A DNA stretch of 64,000 nucleotides, taken from NCBI GenBank assembly GCA_008933615.1, contig WBUR01000011.1, positions 27,170 to 91,169 on the forward strand, given 5' to 3'. The stretch comes from a bacterium (lineage in GTDB: Bacteria; CLD3; SB21). Below, one piece after another: positions 1 to 8,534 of the stretch. The notes beneath the pieces are model-generated. The model searched no databases. It saw only the letters and a program-made list of their open reading frames with translations, and was not told the DNA's origin. The position numbers and the translations under genes were made by a program. Each line of letters opens with the position of its first letter. The first letter of the stretch is position 1.

Positions 1-761
1 TAGATAACGATATCACACGCATCAATTTTGCGTTAGACGGATTATACGATCTTGCGCTGGGCGGTACCGCGGTAGGCACCGGGCTTAACACCCATCCGAA
101 ATTTGCAGAAACCGGAGCGAAACATATTTCTGAAATCACCGGCCTGCCGTTTCGAAGCGCGCCTAACAAGTTTGAAGCATTGGCCGCCCACGATGCGATT
201 GTATTTGCCAGCGGCGCTATGAAAACATTGGCCGCATCGCTTATGAAAATCGCAAACGACGTTCGTTGGCTTGCTTCCGGTCCACGATGCGGCATCGGCG
301 AGATCGTTATTCCTGACAATGAACCCGGGAGTTCCATTATGCCGGGCAAAGTCAATCCGACGCAATGCGAAGCCATGACAATGGTGTGTGTGCAGGTGAT
401 GGGAAACGATGCGGCGATCAATTTTGCCGGTGCGTCCGGGAATTTTGAATTAAACGTATATAAACCGGTATTGATATTTAATCTTCTAAATTCAATCCGG
501 TTGTTGGCCGATGCATGCGAGTCGTTTAATGAACATTGTGCGATAGGTATAGAGGCCAATGATACGGTGATCAAGAAACACTTGGATAATTCCCTAATGC
601 TCGTCACGGCCCTTAATCCGCATATCGGCTATGACAATGCTGCGAAAGTCGCAAAGAAAGCATTTCATGATAATATCACATTGCGCGAAGCGGTGATTGA
701 ACTGGAACTGATGACGGGTGAAAAATTTGATGAGGCAGTCAGGCCGGAGAAAATGGTCTGA
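1..761 (+). CDS. fumC: Fumarate hydratase class II, 3' part
   Basis: C-terminal two-thirds or less of a class II fumarase (fumarate to L-malate, TCA cycle, cytosol). The gene enters from upstream in frame 3, so the start is missing. The fumarase/aspartase superfamily signature [11 protein letters not shown] is encoded at about 328-360. Upstream of it the visible [11 protein letters not shown] segment is the conserved substrate-binding region. The reading frame is intact to a TGA at 759-761. Aspartase and argininosuccinate lyase share the signature loop, but [10 protein letters not shown] followed by an FxxxTGLPF-like stretch fits FumC. A hairpin terminator follows directly, so this gene probably ends its own transcript. 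Confidence 0.93.
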   Translation, partial: DNDITRINFALDGLYDLALGGTAVGTGLNTHPKFAETGAKHISEITGLPFRSAPNKFEALAAHDAIVFASGAMKTLAASLMKIANDVRWLASGPRCGIGEIVIPDNEPGSSIMPGKVNPTQCEAMTMVCVQVMGNDAAINFAGASGNFELNVYKPVLIFNLLNSIRLLADACESFNEHCAIGIEANDTVIKKHLDNSLMLVTALNPHIGYDNAAKVAKKAFHDNITLREAVIELELMTGEKFDEAVRPEKMV

Positions 762-772
762 TAAAGAAGGCT

Positions 773-804
773 CTTCATTTTTGATTCCAAATGAAGTTTT
801 ATTT
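773..804 (+). terminator. Rho-independent terminator after fumC
   Basis: An 8-bp perfect stem (CTTCATTT at 773-780 with AAATGAAG at 789-796) and an 8-nt loop are followed by TTTTATTT. It lies 11 bases after the fumC stop. Confidence 0.7.
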
Positions 805-834
805 AATTCGTCAATTCGTATTTCCCGGTAAACT

Positions 835-1521
835 ATGCTGGTCAGCATTATTATTCCTACGCTGAACGAAGAAGTGAATATCGTTTCGGTTCTTCAATCC
901 CTTATTGGATTTTCCAATATTGAGATCATCGTTCCCGATGGCGGCAGTTCGGATAGAACTTGCGGACTCATCGGCTCGTTCCTCATTAAATATCCGTTCA
1001 TTCAGTTAGTTCATTCTTCCCGCGGACGTTCCGTTCAGTTAAATGCCGGGGCAAAACGGGCAACGGGTGAATGGCTGATATTTTTGCATGCAGATACCAT
1101 TATACCTGAGAAATCATGGGCCAACTTCTGCACAATGGTCGGAAATAGTAATGCGATTCAATCGGGTTCATTCTTATTTCAAGTCGCCAGCGATAAACTG
1201 CGATATCGTTTAATGGAAGAACTAGTGAATATACGGACGAGAGTATTGAAACTACCATACGGCGATCAGGCTATTTTTGTAAGAAAAGATCTGTTTGTAA
1301 AAATGCAAGGGTATCGTGAGGACTATCCGCTGATGGAGGATGTGGAATTCGTACAACGGCTTCAAAAAGAAAAAGGTTTTGAGATATTGCAATCGCCCGT
1401 CTGTACTTCGCCGCGGCGACACGAATCGGATGGTTTTTTTAAAAGAATAACCTATAATTTTCTCATTACTATTCTATATCGCTTAGGCATTCATCCCAAA
1501 TATTTGGTCAAATATTACTAG
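835..1521 (+). CDS. Family 2 glycosyltransferase, TIGR04283 type
   Basis: A 228-residue soluble GT-A glycosyltransferase. The N-terminal strand IIIPTLNEE (about 5-13), a DGGSSD nucleotide-sugar motif (35-40), SRGRSVQLNAGA (62-73) and HADT (85-88, the DXD-like metal site) are in family order. The GRxxQxNxGA...FLHADT combination is that of the TIGR04283 family, whose members are often annotated as arsenosugar-biosynthesis glycosyltransferases. No other arsenosugar gene (ArsM, ArsS) is visible nearby, so the substrate here is unknown. The gene stands alone between the fumC terminator and a long leader before the sigma factor. Confidence 0.8.
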   Translation: MLVSIIIPTLNEEVNIVSVLQSLIGFSNIEIIVPDGGSSDRTCGLIGSFLIKYPFIQLVHSSRGRSVQLNAGAKRATGEWLIFLHADTIIPEKSWANFCTMVGNSNAIQSGSFLFQVASDKLRYRLMEELVNIRTRVLKLPYGDQAIFVRKDLFVKMQGYREDYPLMEDVEFVQRLQKEKGFEILQSPVCTSPRRHESDGFFKRITYNFLITILYRLGIHPKYLVKYY

Positions 1522-1529
1522 ATTTCCGG

Positions 1530-1575
1530 CTTTTTCACTATTCTTGAAAAAAACAAAAAAATAGTTGTGAAAAAG
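1530..1575. repeat. Imperfect inverted repeat downstream of the glycosyltransferase
   Basis: CTTTTTCACTATT (1530-1542) pairs with AATAG-TTG-TGAAAAAG (1560-1575) with a 3-nt bulge and a 17-nt A-rich loop. It could act as a weak terminator for the preceding gene, although no clean U-tract follows. The rest of the 208-base gap up to the sigma gene is AT-rich; no confident promoter was assigned. Confidence 0.35.
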
Positions 1576-1729
1576 GGAACTTATTTTTGATTTCGGGCGT
1601 TTAATCAGGGCATGACATAATTAGTTTATTGAAAATAAAGAAGTTACATGCGGATTTGTTAGAATCAACAGCAATACAGTAATATAGTTATAAATTGGTA
1701 TAGAATTAAGAAAAAGGAGTTTATTTACG

Positions 1730-2587
1730 ATGGCCAGAATAAAGATGCGAATTAACAGCAGGGAAGATCAGTCTATTGAGCGTTATCTTGAGGAAATTAA
1801 CCGGGTCTCATTGTTAAAACCTGACGAAGAGATCGAATTAGCCAAACGAATCAAAAAAAACGACAAGCTTGCATTGAAACAGCTAGTTGAAGCGAATTTA
1901 AGATTTGTTGTCAGCGTGGCCAAGGATTATCAGAATCAGGGTCTGCCTTTAAGCGACTTAATTAATGAAGGTAATTTGGGTCTGATGAAGGCTGCGGAAC
2001 GGTTCGATGAAACACGCGGATTTAAGTTTATTTCCTATGCTGTGTGGTGGATTCGCCAGTCAATCCTGCAGGCGATTGCAGAACATTCCCGAATCGTTCG
2101 CCTTCCGCTCAATCGCGTCGGTATGCTGAATAAGATCGGTAAAGCATACAATGAACTTGAGCAGGAATTTGAGCGCGAGCCCAGCACGGAAGAAATTGCC
2201 ACTGAACTGGAGATCAAAGATTACGATGTGTCCGATGCGCTTCGAATTTCCAAACGGCATTTATCCCTTGATGCGCCGCTGCAGGAAGATGAAAAAAGCG
2301 TTCTCATGGATACTGTTCCGGACAAAGTGAACCCGCTTCCGGATGATATTCTGATGAATGAATCGCTGAGACAGGACATTGAAAATACATTAGCTTCTTT
2401 GAGCGACCGCGAAGCTAAGATCATTAAGTTGTATTTTGGGTTGGGAATTGAAAGATCGTTGACGTTGGAAGAGATAGGTGAAGAATTCAAACTAACCCGC
2501 GAACGGGTGCGACAGATCAAAGAAAAAGCCATCAACCGCCTGCGCCATAAGTCGCGCAGTAAGTCTCTGCGATCGTATCTTGGTTAA
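1730..2587 (+). CDS. rpoD: RNA polymerase primary-type sigma factor (sigma-70 family)
   Basis: A 285-residue sigma factor that directs RNA polymerase to promoters. Region 1.2 (about 14-45), region 2 with the core-binding segment [12 protein letters not shown] (56-67) and the DNA-melting/-10 reading helix [22 protein letters not shown] (starting at 91), region 3 (about 115-200) and region 4 with the helix-turn-helix [11 protein letters not shown] near the C terminus are all present. Region 1.1 and the large non-conserved insert of proteobacterial RpoD are absent, as in Bacteroidota/Chlorobiota-type primary sigma factors of about this size. AAGGAG at 1714-1719 lies 10 bases before the ATG. It could also be a closely related group 2 sigma, but region 2.4 and region 4 look like a housekeeping factor. 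Confidence 0.9.
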   Translation: MARIKMRINSREDQSIERYLEEINRVSLLKPDEEIELAKRIKKNDKLALKQLVEANLRFVVSVAKDYQNQGLPLSDLINEGNLGLMKAAERFDETRGFKFISYAVWWIRQSILQAIAEHSRIVRLPLNRVGMLNKIGKAYNELEQEFEREPSTEEIATELEIKDYDVSDALRISKRHLSLDAPLQEDEKSVLMDTVPDKVNPLPDDILMNESLRQDIENTLASLSDREAKIIKLYFGLGIERSLTLEEIGEEFKLTRERVRQIKEKAINRLRHKSRSKSLRSYLG

Positions 2588-2603
2588 ACCAAGCTTTTTG
2601 AAT

Positions 2604-2633
2604 AAGCCCCGGTTAATCGGGGCTTATTTTTTT
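2604..2633 (+). terminator. Rho-independent terminator after the sigma factor gene
   Basis: Stem AAGCCCCG (2604-2611), loop GTTAAT, stem CGGGGCTT (2618-2625), then a T-rich run. It is a strong GC-rich hairpin 16 bases after the stop codon. Confidence 0.88.
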
Positions 2634-2681
2634 GAATCAATAAAACAGAAAGAATCATAAACTGAATAGAGGTCTGCGGAC

Positions 2682-4010
2682 ATGGAAATAAAGGCCAAAG
2701 ATAACGTTATTGAAGAACGGGGGCGGCAATTTTTTGAAGAGTGGGAAGAACGTTTTCTCGCGCCGCATGCATGCAAAAGTAAGGACATGCACAAGACGAG
2801 AGTGAATGACGAAATTGAAGATGTACATCGTACGGCGTTCCAACGTGACCGGGATCGTATCATTTATTCCAATTCTTTTCGTAACCTGAGCGATAAGCGG
2901 CAGATTTTGGTGGAACATGTGAGCGAGCGCAATCGAAGCCGGCTCACGCACACCGTCGAAGTGGTGCAGGTTTCCAAAACGATCGCCAATGCGATGGGGC
3001 TGAATGAAGACCTGACCGAGGCTATAGCCCTCGGGCATGACCTGGGACATCCGCCATTCGGGCATACCGGGGAGGCGCTTCTGGACTCGCTGCTTAACGG
3101 CGAGGATACAGCTGAAGGAACTCTGAGCGGAGAGAATTTTGGCGGATTCAAACATAATTACCAGAGCTTGCGGGTCGTAGATTATATTGAAAAGAAATAC
3201 GGGTATGACGGCCTTAATCTGACTTCCGTAGTCCGGGAGGGCATTCTAAAACACACCAGCACACGCAATGAACGCTATTATTATCCCGACATGAACCTCA
3301 ACTCGCTGAATTACGATCATTTCATGGCATTAACCCTGGAAGGCCAAGTCGCGGCTATTGCCGATGAAATAGCTCAACGCACATTTGACCTGGAAGATGC
3401 GCTGCGTGCGGATTACATCAAGGTCAGCGATGCGCGTGAATTGAAACTCATTCAGGATGTCGAAATCAAATGCAGTATTCATGACGTTCTGGAGTCAAAT
3501 CAGGACGAATATATCAATCTCCTGATAAGCGGACTGGTGCGTTTATTGGTGAGCGATGTGATACAAAATACAGTTCACAGGATCAAGAGTTTTTGTGAAC
3601 GCAAAAATCGATCGAATAATTTTGATGAATGGCTCGTGATCTTCAGTTTAGACGTCAATCGGAAACAGAATGAACTCGATACGTTTATTCAGAAAGAACT
3701 CGCCAATAATTTCCAGGTTAACCGCGTCAATAAAAAAAGTGAAAAAGTCATTCGCAAACTATTCAAGGCGTACTATTCGAATCCGCTTCAAATGAGCGAC
3801 CGTTTTCTTGAGCGTTATACTTCCCGCGCAGTGGATTCCCAGTTTCGGTTGCGCAAACTGGCGCCAAAACTAGTTCATGAAAAAATTAAGGAATTTCAGA
3901 AAGATCCATTATACGCACGGCACATTGCCGACTATATTTCAAGTATGAGCGATAGTTTCGCTGTGCAGGAATACAAGGCCATCTATATTCCCGAAGCAAG
4001 CGTTATATAA
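2682..4010 (+). CDS. dgt: Deoxyguanosinetriphosphate triphosphohydrolase-like protein (HD superfamily)
   Basis: A 442-residue dNTP triphosphohydrolase that releases tripolyphosphate from dGTP or related dNTPs and so controls pool size. The family segment FRNLSDKRQI (about 66-75) is followed by the HD metal site: His90, the His-Asp pair in GHDLGHPPFGH (118-128) and a later Asp in ADEIAQRTFDLEDALRADY (about 226-244). Length and order match the bacterial Dgt/SAMHD1-like family. The start at 2682 is the first ATG after the terminator. It is followed 14 bases later by the YbbR gene and may be cotranscribed with it. Confidence 0.9.
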   Translation: MEIKAKDNVIEERGRQFFEEWEERFLAPHACKSKDMHKTRVNDEIEDVHRTAFQRDRDRIIYSNSFRNLSDKRQILVEHVSERNRSRLTHTVEVVQVSKTIANAMGLNEDLTEAIALGHDLGHPPFGHTGEALLDSLLNGEDTAEGTLSGENFGGFKHNYQSLRVVDYIEKKYGYDGLNLTSVVREGILKHTSTRNERYYYPDMNLNSLNYDHFMALTLEGQVAAIADEIAQRTFDLEDALRADYIKVSDARELKLIQDVEIKCSIHDVLESNQDEYINLLISGLVRLLVSDVIQNTVHRIKSFCERKNRSNNFDEWLVIFSLDVNRKQNELDTFIQKELANNFQVNRVNKKSEKVIRKLFKAYYSNPLQMSDRFLERYTSRAVDSQFRLRKLAPKLVHEKIKEFQKDPLYARHIADYISSMSDSFAVQEYKAIYIPEASVI

Positions 4011-4024
4011 CCCATTTCTCCGAT

Positions 4025-4963
4025 ATGAAATTATTTACCAGTTATCGCATTTTTTTCTTCTCTTTATTTATTGCTTTCTTTTTGTGGTTTTACGTACGGC
4101 TGTCCTCACCGTACCAGCAGGTTATTTCAATTCCGCTTCAGGTCGTCAATCTTAAGGAAGGACATGCCATTGTTTCCGGGTTACCGAAGACGATACCTGT
4201 TTTATTTGAAGCCAACGGAAGAACTTTGCTAGGTTTGGAATACGTGTATGATGTTAAATATGTAATTGATGCCGAACAAAAAGACGATTTCACTGTCATC
4301 ACGTCAAAATATATAGAGAATGTGAAACTGCCAAGTACCGTAGAGGCAATTGCGCATGCTATTCCGTCCAGGGACACGCTGCACATTATTTCAAAAAAAT
4401 GGATCACTAAACAGGTTCCGGTGATCGCGGATATAGAAGTTTCCTGCGCCCCCGGCTTCGTAATGGTAGGCGGATTTCGTACGATCCCCGACTCAGTTTT
4501 TGTACGTTGTCCCATCACGCTCAGGGACAGCATTCACTTTGTTTCAACGACCAGGATGCAATTGACTAATATTTCAGAGGACAAGGAAGTCGATGTAGAA
4601 TTGGCGGACATGCTCCGGCCGAATGTCAAAATAAAAAAAACAGATATTCGCGTTCTGATTGACATACAGCCGCTTGGGGAAACCGTGATGGAGAATCTTC
4701 CAATAAAGCTGATCAACGTTCCTGAAGACGTGAATGTCATAGTACAACCGTCAACTTTTTCGATCAAGGTACGCGGCGGTGTGGATTTTCTGTCGTCTTT
4801 GCGCAGGGACAGCGTCTATGCAGTAATCGATTATGCGATGGAACAGCGTTTCGCCACTACCCAGCCGCGTCTTACGATCATTGCGCCGCGAGACATGTCC
4901 TGGAGTCAGATCACGCCTTCCAGGTTTAATTTAGTAAGACTCGATGCAGAAAAACTTCCCTGA
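4025..4963 (+). CDS. YbbR-like domain protein
   Basis: A 312-residue protein with one N-terminal membrane helix (about 8-25, IFFFSLFIAFFLWFYV) and an extracytoplasmic region of tandem YbbR-type beta domains. The start of each is recognisable by short hydrophobic strands such as QVISIPLQVVNL and QVPVIADIEVS. In Firmicutes YbbR (CdaR) regulates the c-di-AMP cyclase CdaA, but no cyclase gene is adjacent here; dgt lies upstream and tsaD overlaps by 20 bases. The function in this organism is therefore open. The overlap implies translational coupling to tsaD. Confidence 0.75.
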   Translation: MKLFTSYRIFFFSLFIAFFLWFYVRLSSPYQQVISIPLQVVNLKEGHAIVSGLPKTIPVLFEANGRTLLGLEYVYDVKYVIDAEQKDDFTVITSKYIENVKLPSTVEAIAHAIPSRDTLHIISKKWITKQVPVIADIEVSCAPGFVMVGGFRTIPDSVFVRCPITLRDSIHFVSTTRMQLTNISEDKEVDVELADMLRPNVKIKKTDIRVLIDIQPLGETVMENLPIKLINVPEDVNVIVQPSTFSIKVRGGVDFLSSLRRDSVYAVIDYAMEQRFATTQPRLTIIAPRDMSWSQITPSRFNLVRLDAEKLP

Positions 4964-5978
4964 TCTTATAACACTGGCCATCGAAACATCGTGCGATGAT
5001 ACTTCCGTATCCGTTATGCGCGGCCGGTCCGTCTTGTCCAATGTGGTGTCGTCGCAAGTCGATGTACTGAAATTCGGAGGAATTGTTCCGGAATTGGCCT
5101 CCCGCGCGCATCAAGCCAATATTATTCCGGTCATCGAAGATGCATTGGTTCAAGCAGGGATTAAGCTGCAAGATGTCCGGTTAATTGGTGTTACGTATGG
5201 GCCAGGACTGATCGGAAGTTTGTTGGTTGGGCTTAATTTTGCAAAAGGGTTAGCGTATAGCCTGGATATCCCTTACATTGGCGTCAATCACATAGAAGCG
5301 CACATGCTAGCGGCGTTTCTTGAAAAACCGCATCCGGATTTCCCATTTATCTCATTGATAGTTTCCGGCGGTCATACGATGTTGGTTCTGGCTGAGGCCC
5401 TGGGCCGATACCGGATACTGGGGGAGACGCAGGACGATGCTGCTGGGGAATGTTTTGACAAAGTTGCGCGTTTTCTGAATATAGCTCCGGAGAATGGTTC
5501 CGGCATGTCCGGCCCGATGGTCGATGTTAGATCTCGTTTGGGCGATTCTGGAAAAATCAAATTTCCCCGCCCTTTGGGGAATTCGGATAATTTTAATTTT
5601 AGTTTTTCCGGGCTAAAAACATCGGTTCTGAACTATTCAAAAAAGCAAGAGAAGTGGAGTGAGCAGGAAATTAACGATATTTGCGCAAGTTTCCAGGAGG
5701 CCGTCGTGGACGTTTTAGTTTCTAAATCATTACGCGCATGCAAGGAGCATCACGTAGGATCGCTGGTACTGTCCGGAGGTGTGGCCGCCAATTCGCGCCT
5801 GCGAGACATACTGAACGAACAGTCTCAAAGGTCGGGCGTTCGGTTATTCATTCCGGCTAAACCCTATTGTACCGATAATGCGGCCATGATCGGTATGACG
5901 GCGTACTTGAAGCATTTGGAAGGGGAAGTATCGTCATGGGACCTTGCGCCGAATCCTTCCTTGCGGCTGATCAGATAA
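4944..5978 (+). CDS. tsaD: tRNA N6-adenosine threonylcarbamoyltransferase
   Basis: A 344-residue ASKHA-fold enzyme that transfers the threonylcarbamoyl group from TC-AMP to A37 of ANN-decoding tRNAs (t6A), working with TsaB/TsaE. The N-terminal ETSCDDT (14-20), the metal-binding histidines in VNHIEAH (His116, His120), a glycine-rich VSGGHT and the C-terminal CTDNAAMIG (metal Asp) are all intact. Its ATG at 4944 lies inside the end of the YbbR gene in another frame. Length is normal for the family. Confidence 0.96.
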   Translation: MQKNFPDLITLAIETSCDDTSVSVMRGRSVLSNVVSSQVDVLKFGGIVPELASRAHQANIIPVIEDALVQAGIKLQDVRLIGVTYGPGLIGSLLVGLNFAKGLAYSLDIPYIGVNHIEAHMLAAFLEKPHPDFPFISLIVSGGHTMLVLAEALGRYRILGETQDDAAGECFDKVARFLNIAPENGSGMSGPMVDVRSRLGDSGKIKFPRPLGNSDNFNFSFSGLKTSVLNYSKKQEKWSEQEINDICASFQEAVVDVLVSKSLRACKEHHVGSLVLSGGVAANSRLRDILNEQSQRSGVRLFIPAKPYCTDNAAMIGMTAYLKHLEGEVSSWDLAPNPSLRLIR

Positions 5979-5992
5979 CGGCAAAAATAGTA

Positions 5993-6021
5993 TTGACTTT
6001 TTATATTTTTTGCGATAATAT
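5993..6021 (+). promoter_or_regulatory. Predicted sigma-70-type promoter for the exbB operon
   Basis: TTGACT (5993-5998), a 17-bp spacer, TAATAT (6016-6021). GATAAT at 6014 with a 15-bp spacer is the alternative -10. It lies just after tsaD and leaves a leader of about 120 bases before exbB, in which nothing else was recognised. Confidence 0.5.
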
Positions 6022-6150
6022 TGTCCACTGCAATCCAGCAGGTCGAAAGTTGCGCAAATCAAGAGTACTTGCTACAAATAATTTTTTAAATGCTATTAAA
6101 AATTACTTATCACAATGTTTAACACATTATAACTTGGAGGCATGTCTTTT

Positions 6151-6774
6151 ATGGAGAAATCATTAGTTGATTATTTTAACGAAGGTGGCGGTTTCATGTG
6201 GCCAATCCTTTTTTGTCAGGTCGTGGGTCTTGCCATTTGTATCGAACGTTTCATCACTTTGTCGCGTTCGGGCGTCAACACAAGAAAATTTCTTGTGAAG
6301 ATCAAACAAGCCCTTGATGAAGGAGGCGTGCAGAGAGCGGTAGAAGTCAGCGCTAACCAACGCGGCTCGGTTGCCTCCATTTTCCACGCCGGTTTGCTTC
6401 GCGCTCATAAAGGCGTGGATCAGGTCGAAAAAGCTATCGTGAATGCCGGCGCCATCGAAATGGCATTTCTGGAACGAGGCATGATCTGGATTGCTTTCTT
6501 TATTGCCGTTGCTCCCATGCTTGGATTTACAGGAACCGTGCAAGGTATGATTCAGTCTTTTGAAGCGATCGCGAAAGCTAACGACATTTCTCCTACCATT
6601 GTTGCAACCGGTATTTCAGTCGCGTTGCTCACCACTCTATTTGGTTTGATCGTCGCTATGATACTTCAATTTTTCCATAATTATTTTACAGCGAAGATCA
6701 ACCGTCTGGTTGTGGACATGGAAGAGACATCGGCAGAATTAGTTGACGCCATTGTTGAGTTGGAACACCGATAG
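6151..6774 (+). CDS. exbB: ExbB/TolQ/MotA family proton channel protein
   Basis: An inner-membrane channel subunit that couples the proton motive force to TonB. Membrane segments lie near the N terminus (MWPILFCQVVGLAICIERF), around residue 110-130 and around 155-180, with the conserved GFTGTVQGMI segment before the second pair of helices. The ATG at 6142 leaves only one base after GGAGG (6136-6140), whereas the ATG at 6151 has a spacing of 10, so 6151 is preferred (207 residues). First gene of an ExbB-ExbD-ExbD-TonB operon. Confidence 0.9.
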   Translation: MEKSLVDYFNEGGGFMWPILFCQVVGLAICIERFITLSRSGVNTRKFLVKIKQALDEGGVQRAVEVSANQRGSVASIFHAGLLRAHKGVDQVEKAIVNAGAIEMAFLERGMIWIAFFIAVAPMLGFTGTVQGMIQSFEAIAKANDISPTIVATGISVALLTTLFGLIVAMILQFFHNYFTAKINRLVVDMEETSAELVDAIVELEHR

Positions 6775-6795
6775 CCAAACCAAAGGACCACTCAC

Positions 6796-7197
6796 ATGTT
6801 AGTTGAAAAAAGATTAAAAAATACAGCAGAAATACCGACAAGTTCGCTGGCAGATATGGCATTTCTTCTGCTCATATTTTTCATTGTTATCACCACCGTT
6901 GGCACGGATAAAGGGATTGACCTTGTTTTGCCGCCGGAAGGCGATGTAAAAGAAATTCCAAAGACAAATATCATGAATATCCTTCTCAATGATAACGGCG
7001 ATATCCTGATTGAAGAAGAACCGCGATTTATGAATCAGATTAAGGATATTGTGAAAAACAGGATTGCCAAGAATGACAAGATCATCGTGTCGGTTAAAAC
7101 GACGCGAAGAACGCCATATAAGATATTTGTTGCCGTTTTAGATCAGCTCAAACAGGCCGAGGCAAAAAAAATATCCATAGCGGAGCCGGACAAATAA
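6796..7197 (+). CDS. exbD: ExbD/TolR family biopolymer transport protein, first copy
   Basis: A 133-residue protein with one N-terminal membrane helix that carries the essential proton-path aspartate in SLADMAFLLLIFF (about residue 20), followed by a periplasmic domain. It pairs with ExbB to energise TonB. It starts 21 bases after exbB. Confidence 0.9.
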   Translation: MLVEKRLKNTAEIPTSSLADMAFLLLIFFIVITTVGTDKGIDLVLPPEGDVKEIPKTNIMNILLNDNGDILIEEEPRFMNQIKDIVKNRIAKNDKIIVSVKTTRRTPYKIFVAVLDQLKQAEAKKISIAEPDK

Positions 7198-7219
7198 TCT
7201 TAAAAAGCACGGAGATTGT

Positions 7220-7642
7220 ATGAAATTCAGTAATCAAAAAAATAAGCCGCCCGCTATACCCGGGGCATCCATGTCCGATATTGTATTTACCTTATTGCTT
7301 TTCTTTATGGTCTCGACGGTCATCAAGAAATTCAACGGTCTGCCCGTCGACACGCCGGAAGCATATCAGGTGGAAAAATTGCAGACAAAGACACACACTT
7401 CTTATATCTGGATCGATGAAGGTGAAAATATTTCATTTGACGATTATCCTATTTCCTCAATGGAAGAAATATACACCATCGCTCGGGAGAAAATTGTTAA
7501 AGATGTCCAATTATTAATTTTTATGCGAATAGACAAGAATATGCGAATGGGCGTATTAGTGGATGTACAACAGGAATTGAGAAAAGCGGGGGCATTGCGG
7601 GTCTATTACGCTACTAAAACAAAAGCTTCGCCAAATTATTAG
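7220..7642 (+). CDS. exbD: ExbD/TolR family biopolymer transport protein, second copy
   Basis: A 140-residue second ExbD with the conserved membrane aspartate in SMSDIVFTLLLFF (about 18-30). The periplasmic part is only loosely similar to that of the first copy, so the pair probably forms a heteromeric ExbD unit rather than being a fresh duplication. It starts 22 bases after the first exbD. Confidence 0.88.
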   Translation: MKFSNQKNKPPAIPGASMSDIVFTLLLFFMVSTVIKKFNGLPVDTPEAYQVEKLQTKTHTSYIWIDEGENISFDDYPISSMEEIYTIAREKIVKDVQLLIFMRIDKNMRMGVLVDVQQELRKAGALRVYYATKTKASPNY

Positions 7643-7677
7643 ACTATAGTTTGCCATAGCGAAGAAAGGAAAATACA

Positions 7678-8319
7678 ATGACATTGTATGAATTGAAGAG
7701 GCAATACAAAGTTGTGTTAGAGGCTTCGATGATCGCGGCGCTGGTTTTAATTACATTGGTCATCCGTTTTTATACATTTGGAGACAGCGGCCGCACTATC
7801 GGAAAAGCGGATATACAGTTTGAAGTCAGCAAGGTTGATTTGACCAAGCAGATCAAACGCGCGCCACCGCCAAATCGTCCGGCTGTTCCGGTTGCATCTG
7901 AAACGGAAACGTTATTGGGCGATGAGACTATTGATGATACCGATGTGGATCTCGAAGAAATTCCACCGCCGCCGCCGCCGCCGGCAAAACGGGACCAGGG
8001 TGATGGCGATGCTGAAATTTTTGTGGCATACGATACGCCGCCTGATCTGAAAGGCGGATTTGATTTCATTCGCAGAAATCTCAAATATCCCGATATGGCA
8101 AGACAGGCGGGTATAGAAGGTAAAGCGATTGTCAGTTGTGTTGTTGACGAAAATGGGAATGTGCTTAAAGCGGAAGTAGTCAAAGAAGACGGTAATGTCG
8201 GTTTCGGGCAAGCCGCTGTAGAAGTGATCATGAAGGCTAAATTTAATCCTGCCAAGCAGCGCGATAAAGCCGTCAAAGTCAGAATATCCGTGCCGGTAGT
8301 ATTCAAGCTCAGGGGATAG
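7678..8319 (+). CDS. tonB: TonB family energy transducer
   Basis: A 213-residue protein: an N-terminal membrane helix (about 16-34), a proline-rich periplasmic spacer (APPPNRPAVP near 62 and a run of seven prolines near 98-104) and a C-terminal TonB domain (about 125-213) with the family core YPDMARQAGIEGKAIVSCVV. It transmits energy from ExbB/ExbD to outer-membrane receptors. No TonB-dependent receptor lies in the window. The last gene of the operon is followed by a strong terminator. Confidence 0.9.
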   Translation: MTLYELKRQYKVVLEASMIAALVLITLVIRFYTFGDSGRTIGKADIQFEVSKVDLTKQIKRAPPPNRPAVPVASETETLLGDETIDDTDVDLEEIPPPPPPPAKRDQGDGDAEIFVAYDTPPDLKGGFDFIRRNLKYPDMARQAGIEGKAIVSCVVDENGNVLKAEVVKEDGNVGFGQAAVEVIMKAKFNPAKQRDKAVKVRISVPVVFKLRG

Positions 8320-8340
8320 TAAATTAAAAATAAAATTAGA

Positions 8341-8376
8341 AAATCCCATTCGTCAAAGGCGAATGGGATTTTTTTG
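8341..8376. terminator. Terminator between tonB and the convergent tRNA
   Basis: A 12-bp perfect stem (AAATCCCATTCG at 8341-8352 with CGAATGGGATTT at 8360-8371), a 7-nt loop and a T-run. A-richness on the left side lets it work for the tRNA transcript coming from the right as well. Confidence 0.88.
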
Positions 8377-8377
8377 T

Positions 8378-8453
8378 TGGTGGGCCATCAGGGATTTGAA
8401 CCCCGGACCAAAGGATTATGAGTCCTCTGCTCTAACCGCTGAGCTAATGGCCC
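8378..8453 (-). tRNA. tRNA with CAT anticodon (Ile2 or elongator Met)
   Basis: A 76-base cloverleaf on the minus strand. The acceptor stem GGGCCAT/ATGGCCC, D-stem GCTC/GAGC, anticodon stem GAGGA/TCCTT with loop CTCATAA (anticodon CAT), T-loop TTCAAAT and an encoded CCA end are all visible. The variable-region sequence TTTGGTC resembles bacterial tRNA-Ile2 (CAT read as k2C-AT) more than elongator Met, but sequence alone does not settle it. An initiator is unlikely because the first acceptor pair is G-C and the anticodon stem lacks three consecutive G-C pairs. Confidence 0.9.
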
Positions 8454-8464
8454 AAAAGCGTGGT

Positions 8465-8493
8465 AATATAAATTTCGTTTAAGAAATAATCAA
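8465..8493 (-). promoter_or_regulatory. Sigma-70-type promoter of the CAT tRNA
   Basis: On the minus strand: TTGATT (complement of 8488-8493), exactly 17 bp, TATATT (complement of 8465-8470), 11 bases before the tRNA 5' end. Confidence 0.7.
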
Positions 8494-8534
8494 TGAGTTT
8501 TTCTCGTGTGATGATTATTTTTAGACGGCAGGAG

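Noticed and set aside
835..1521. Arsenosugar biosynthesis role for the glycosyltransferase
   Set aside because: The family match alone is not enough; no other arsenosugar gene is in the window.
7770..8306. 178-codon open frame on the - strand opposite tonB
   Set aside because: It is a low-complexity shadow of the proline-rich TonB coding sequence.
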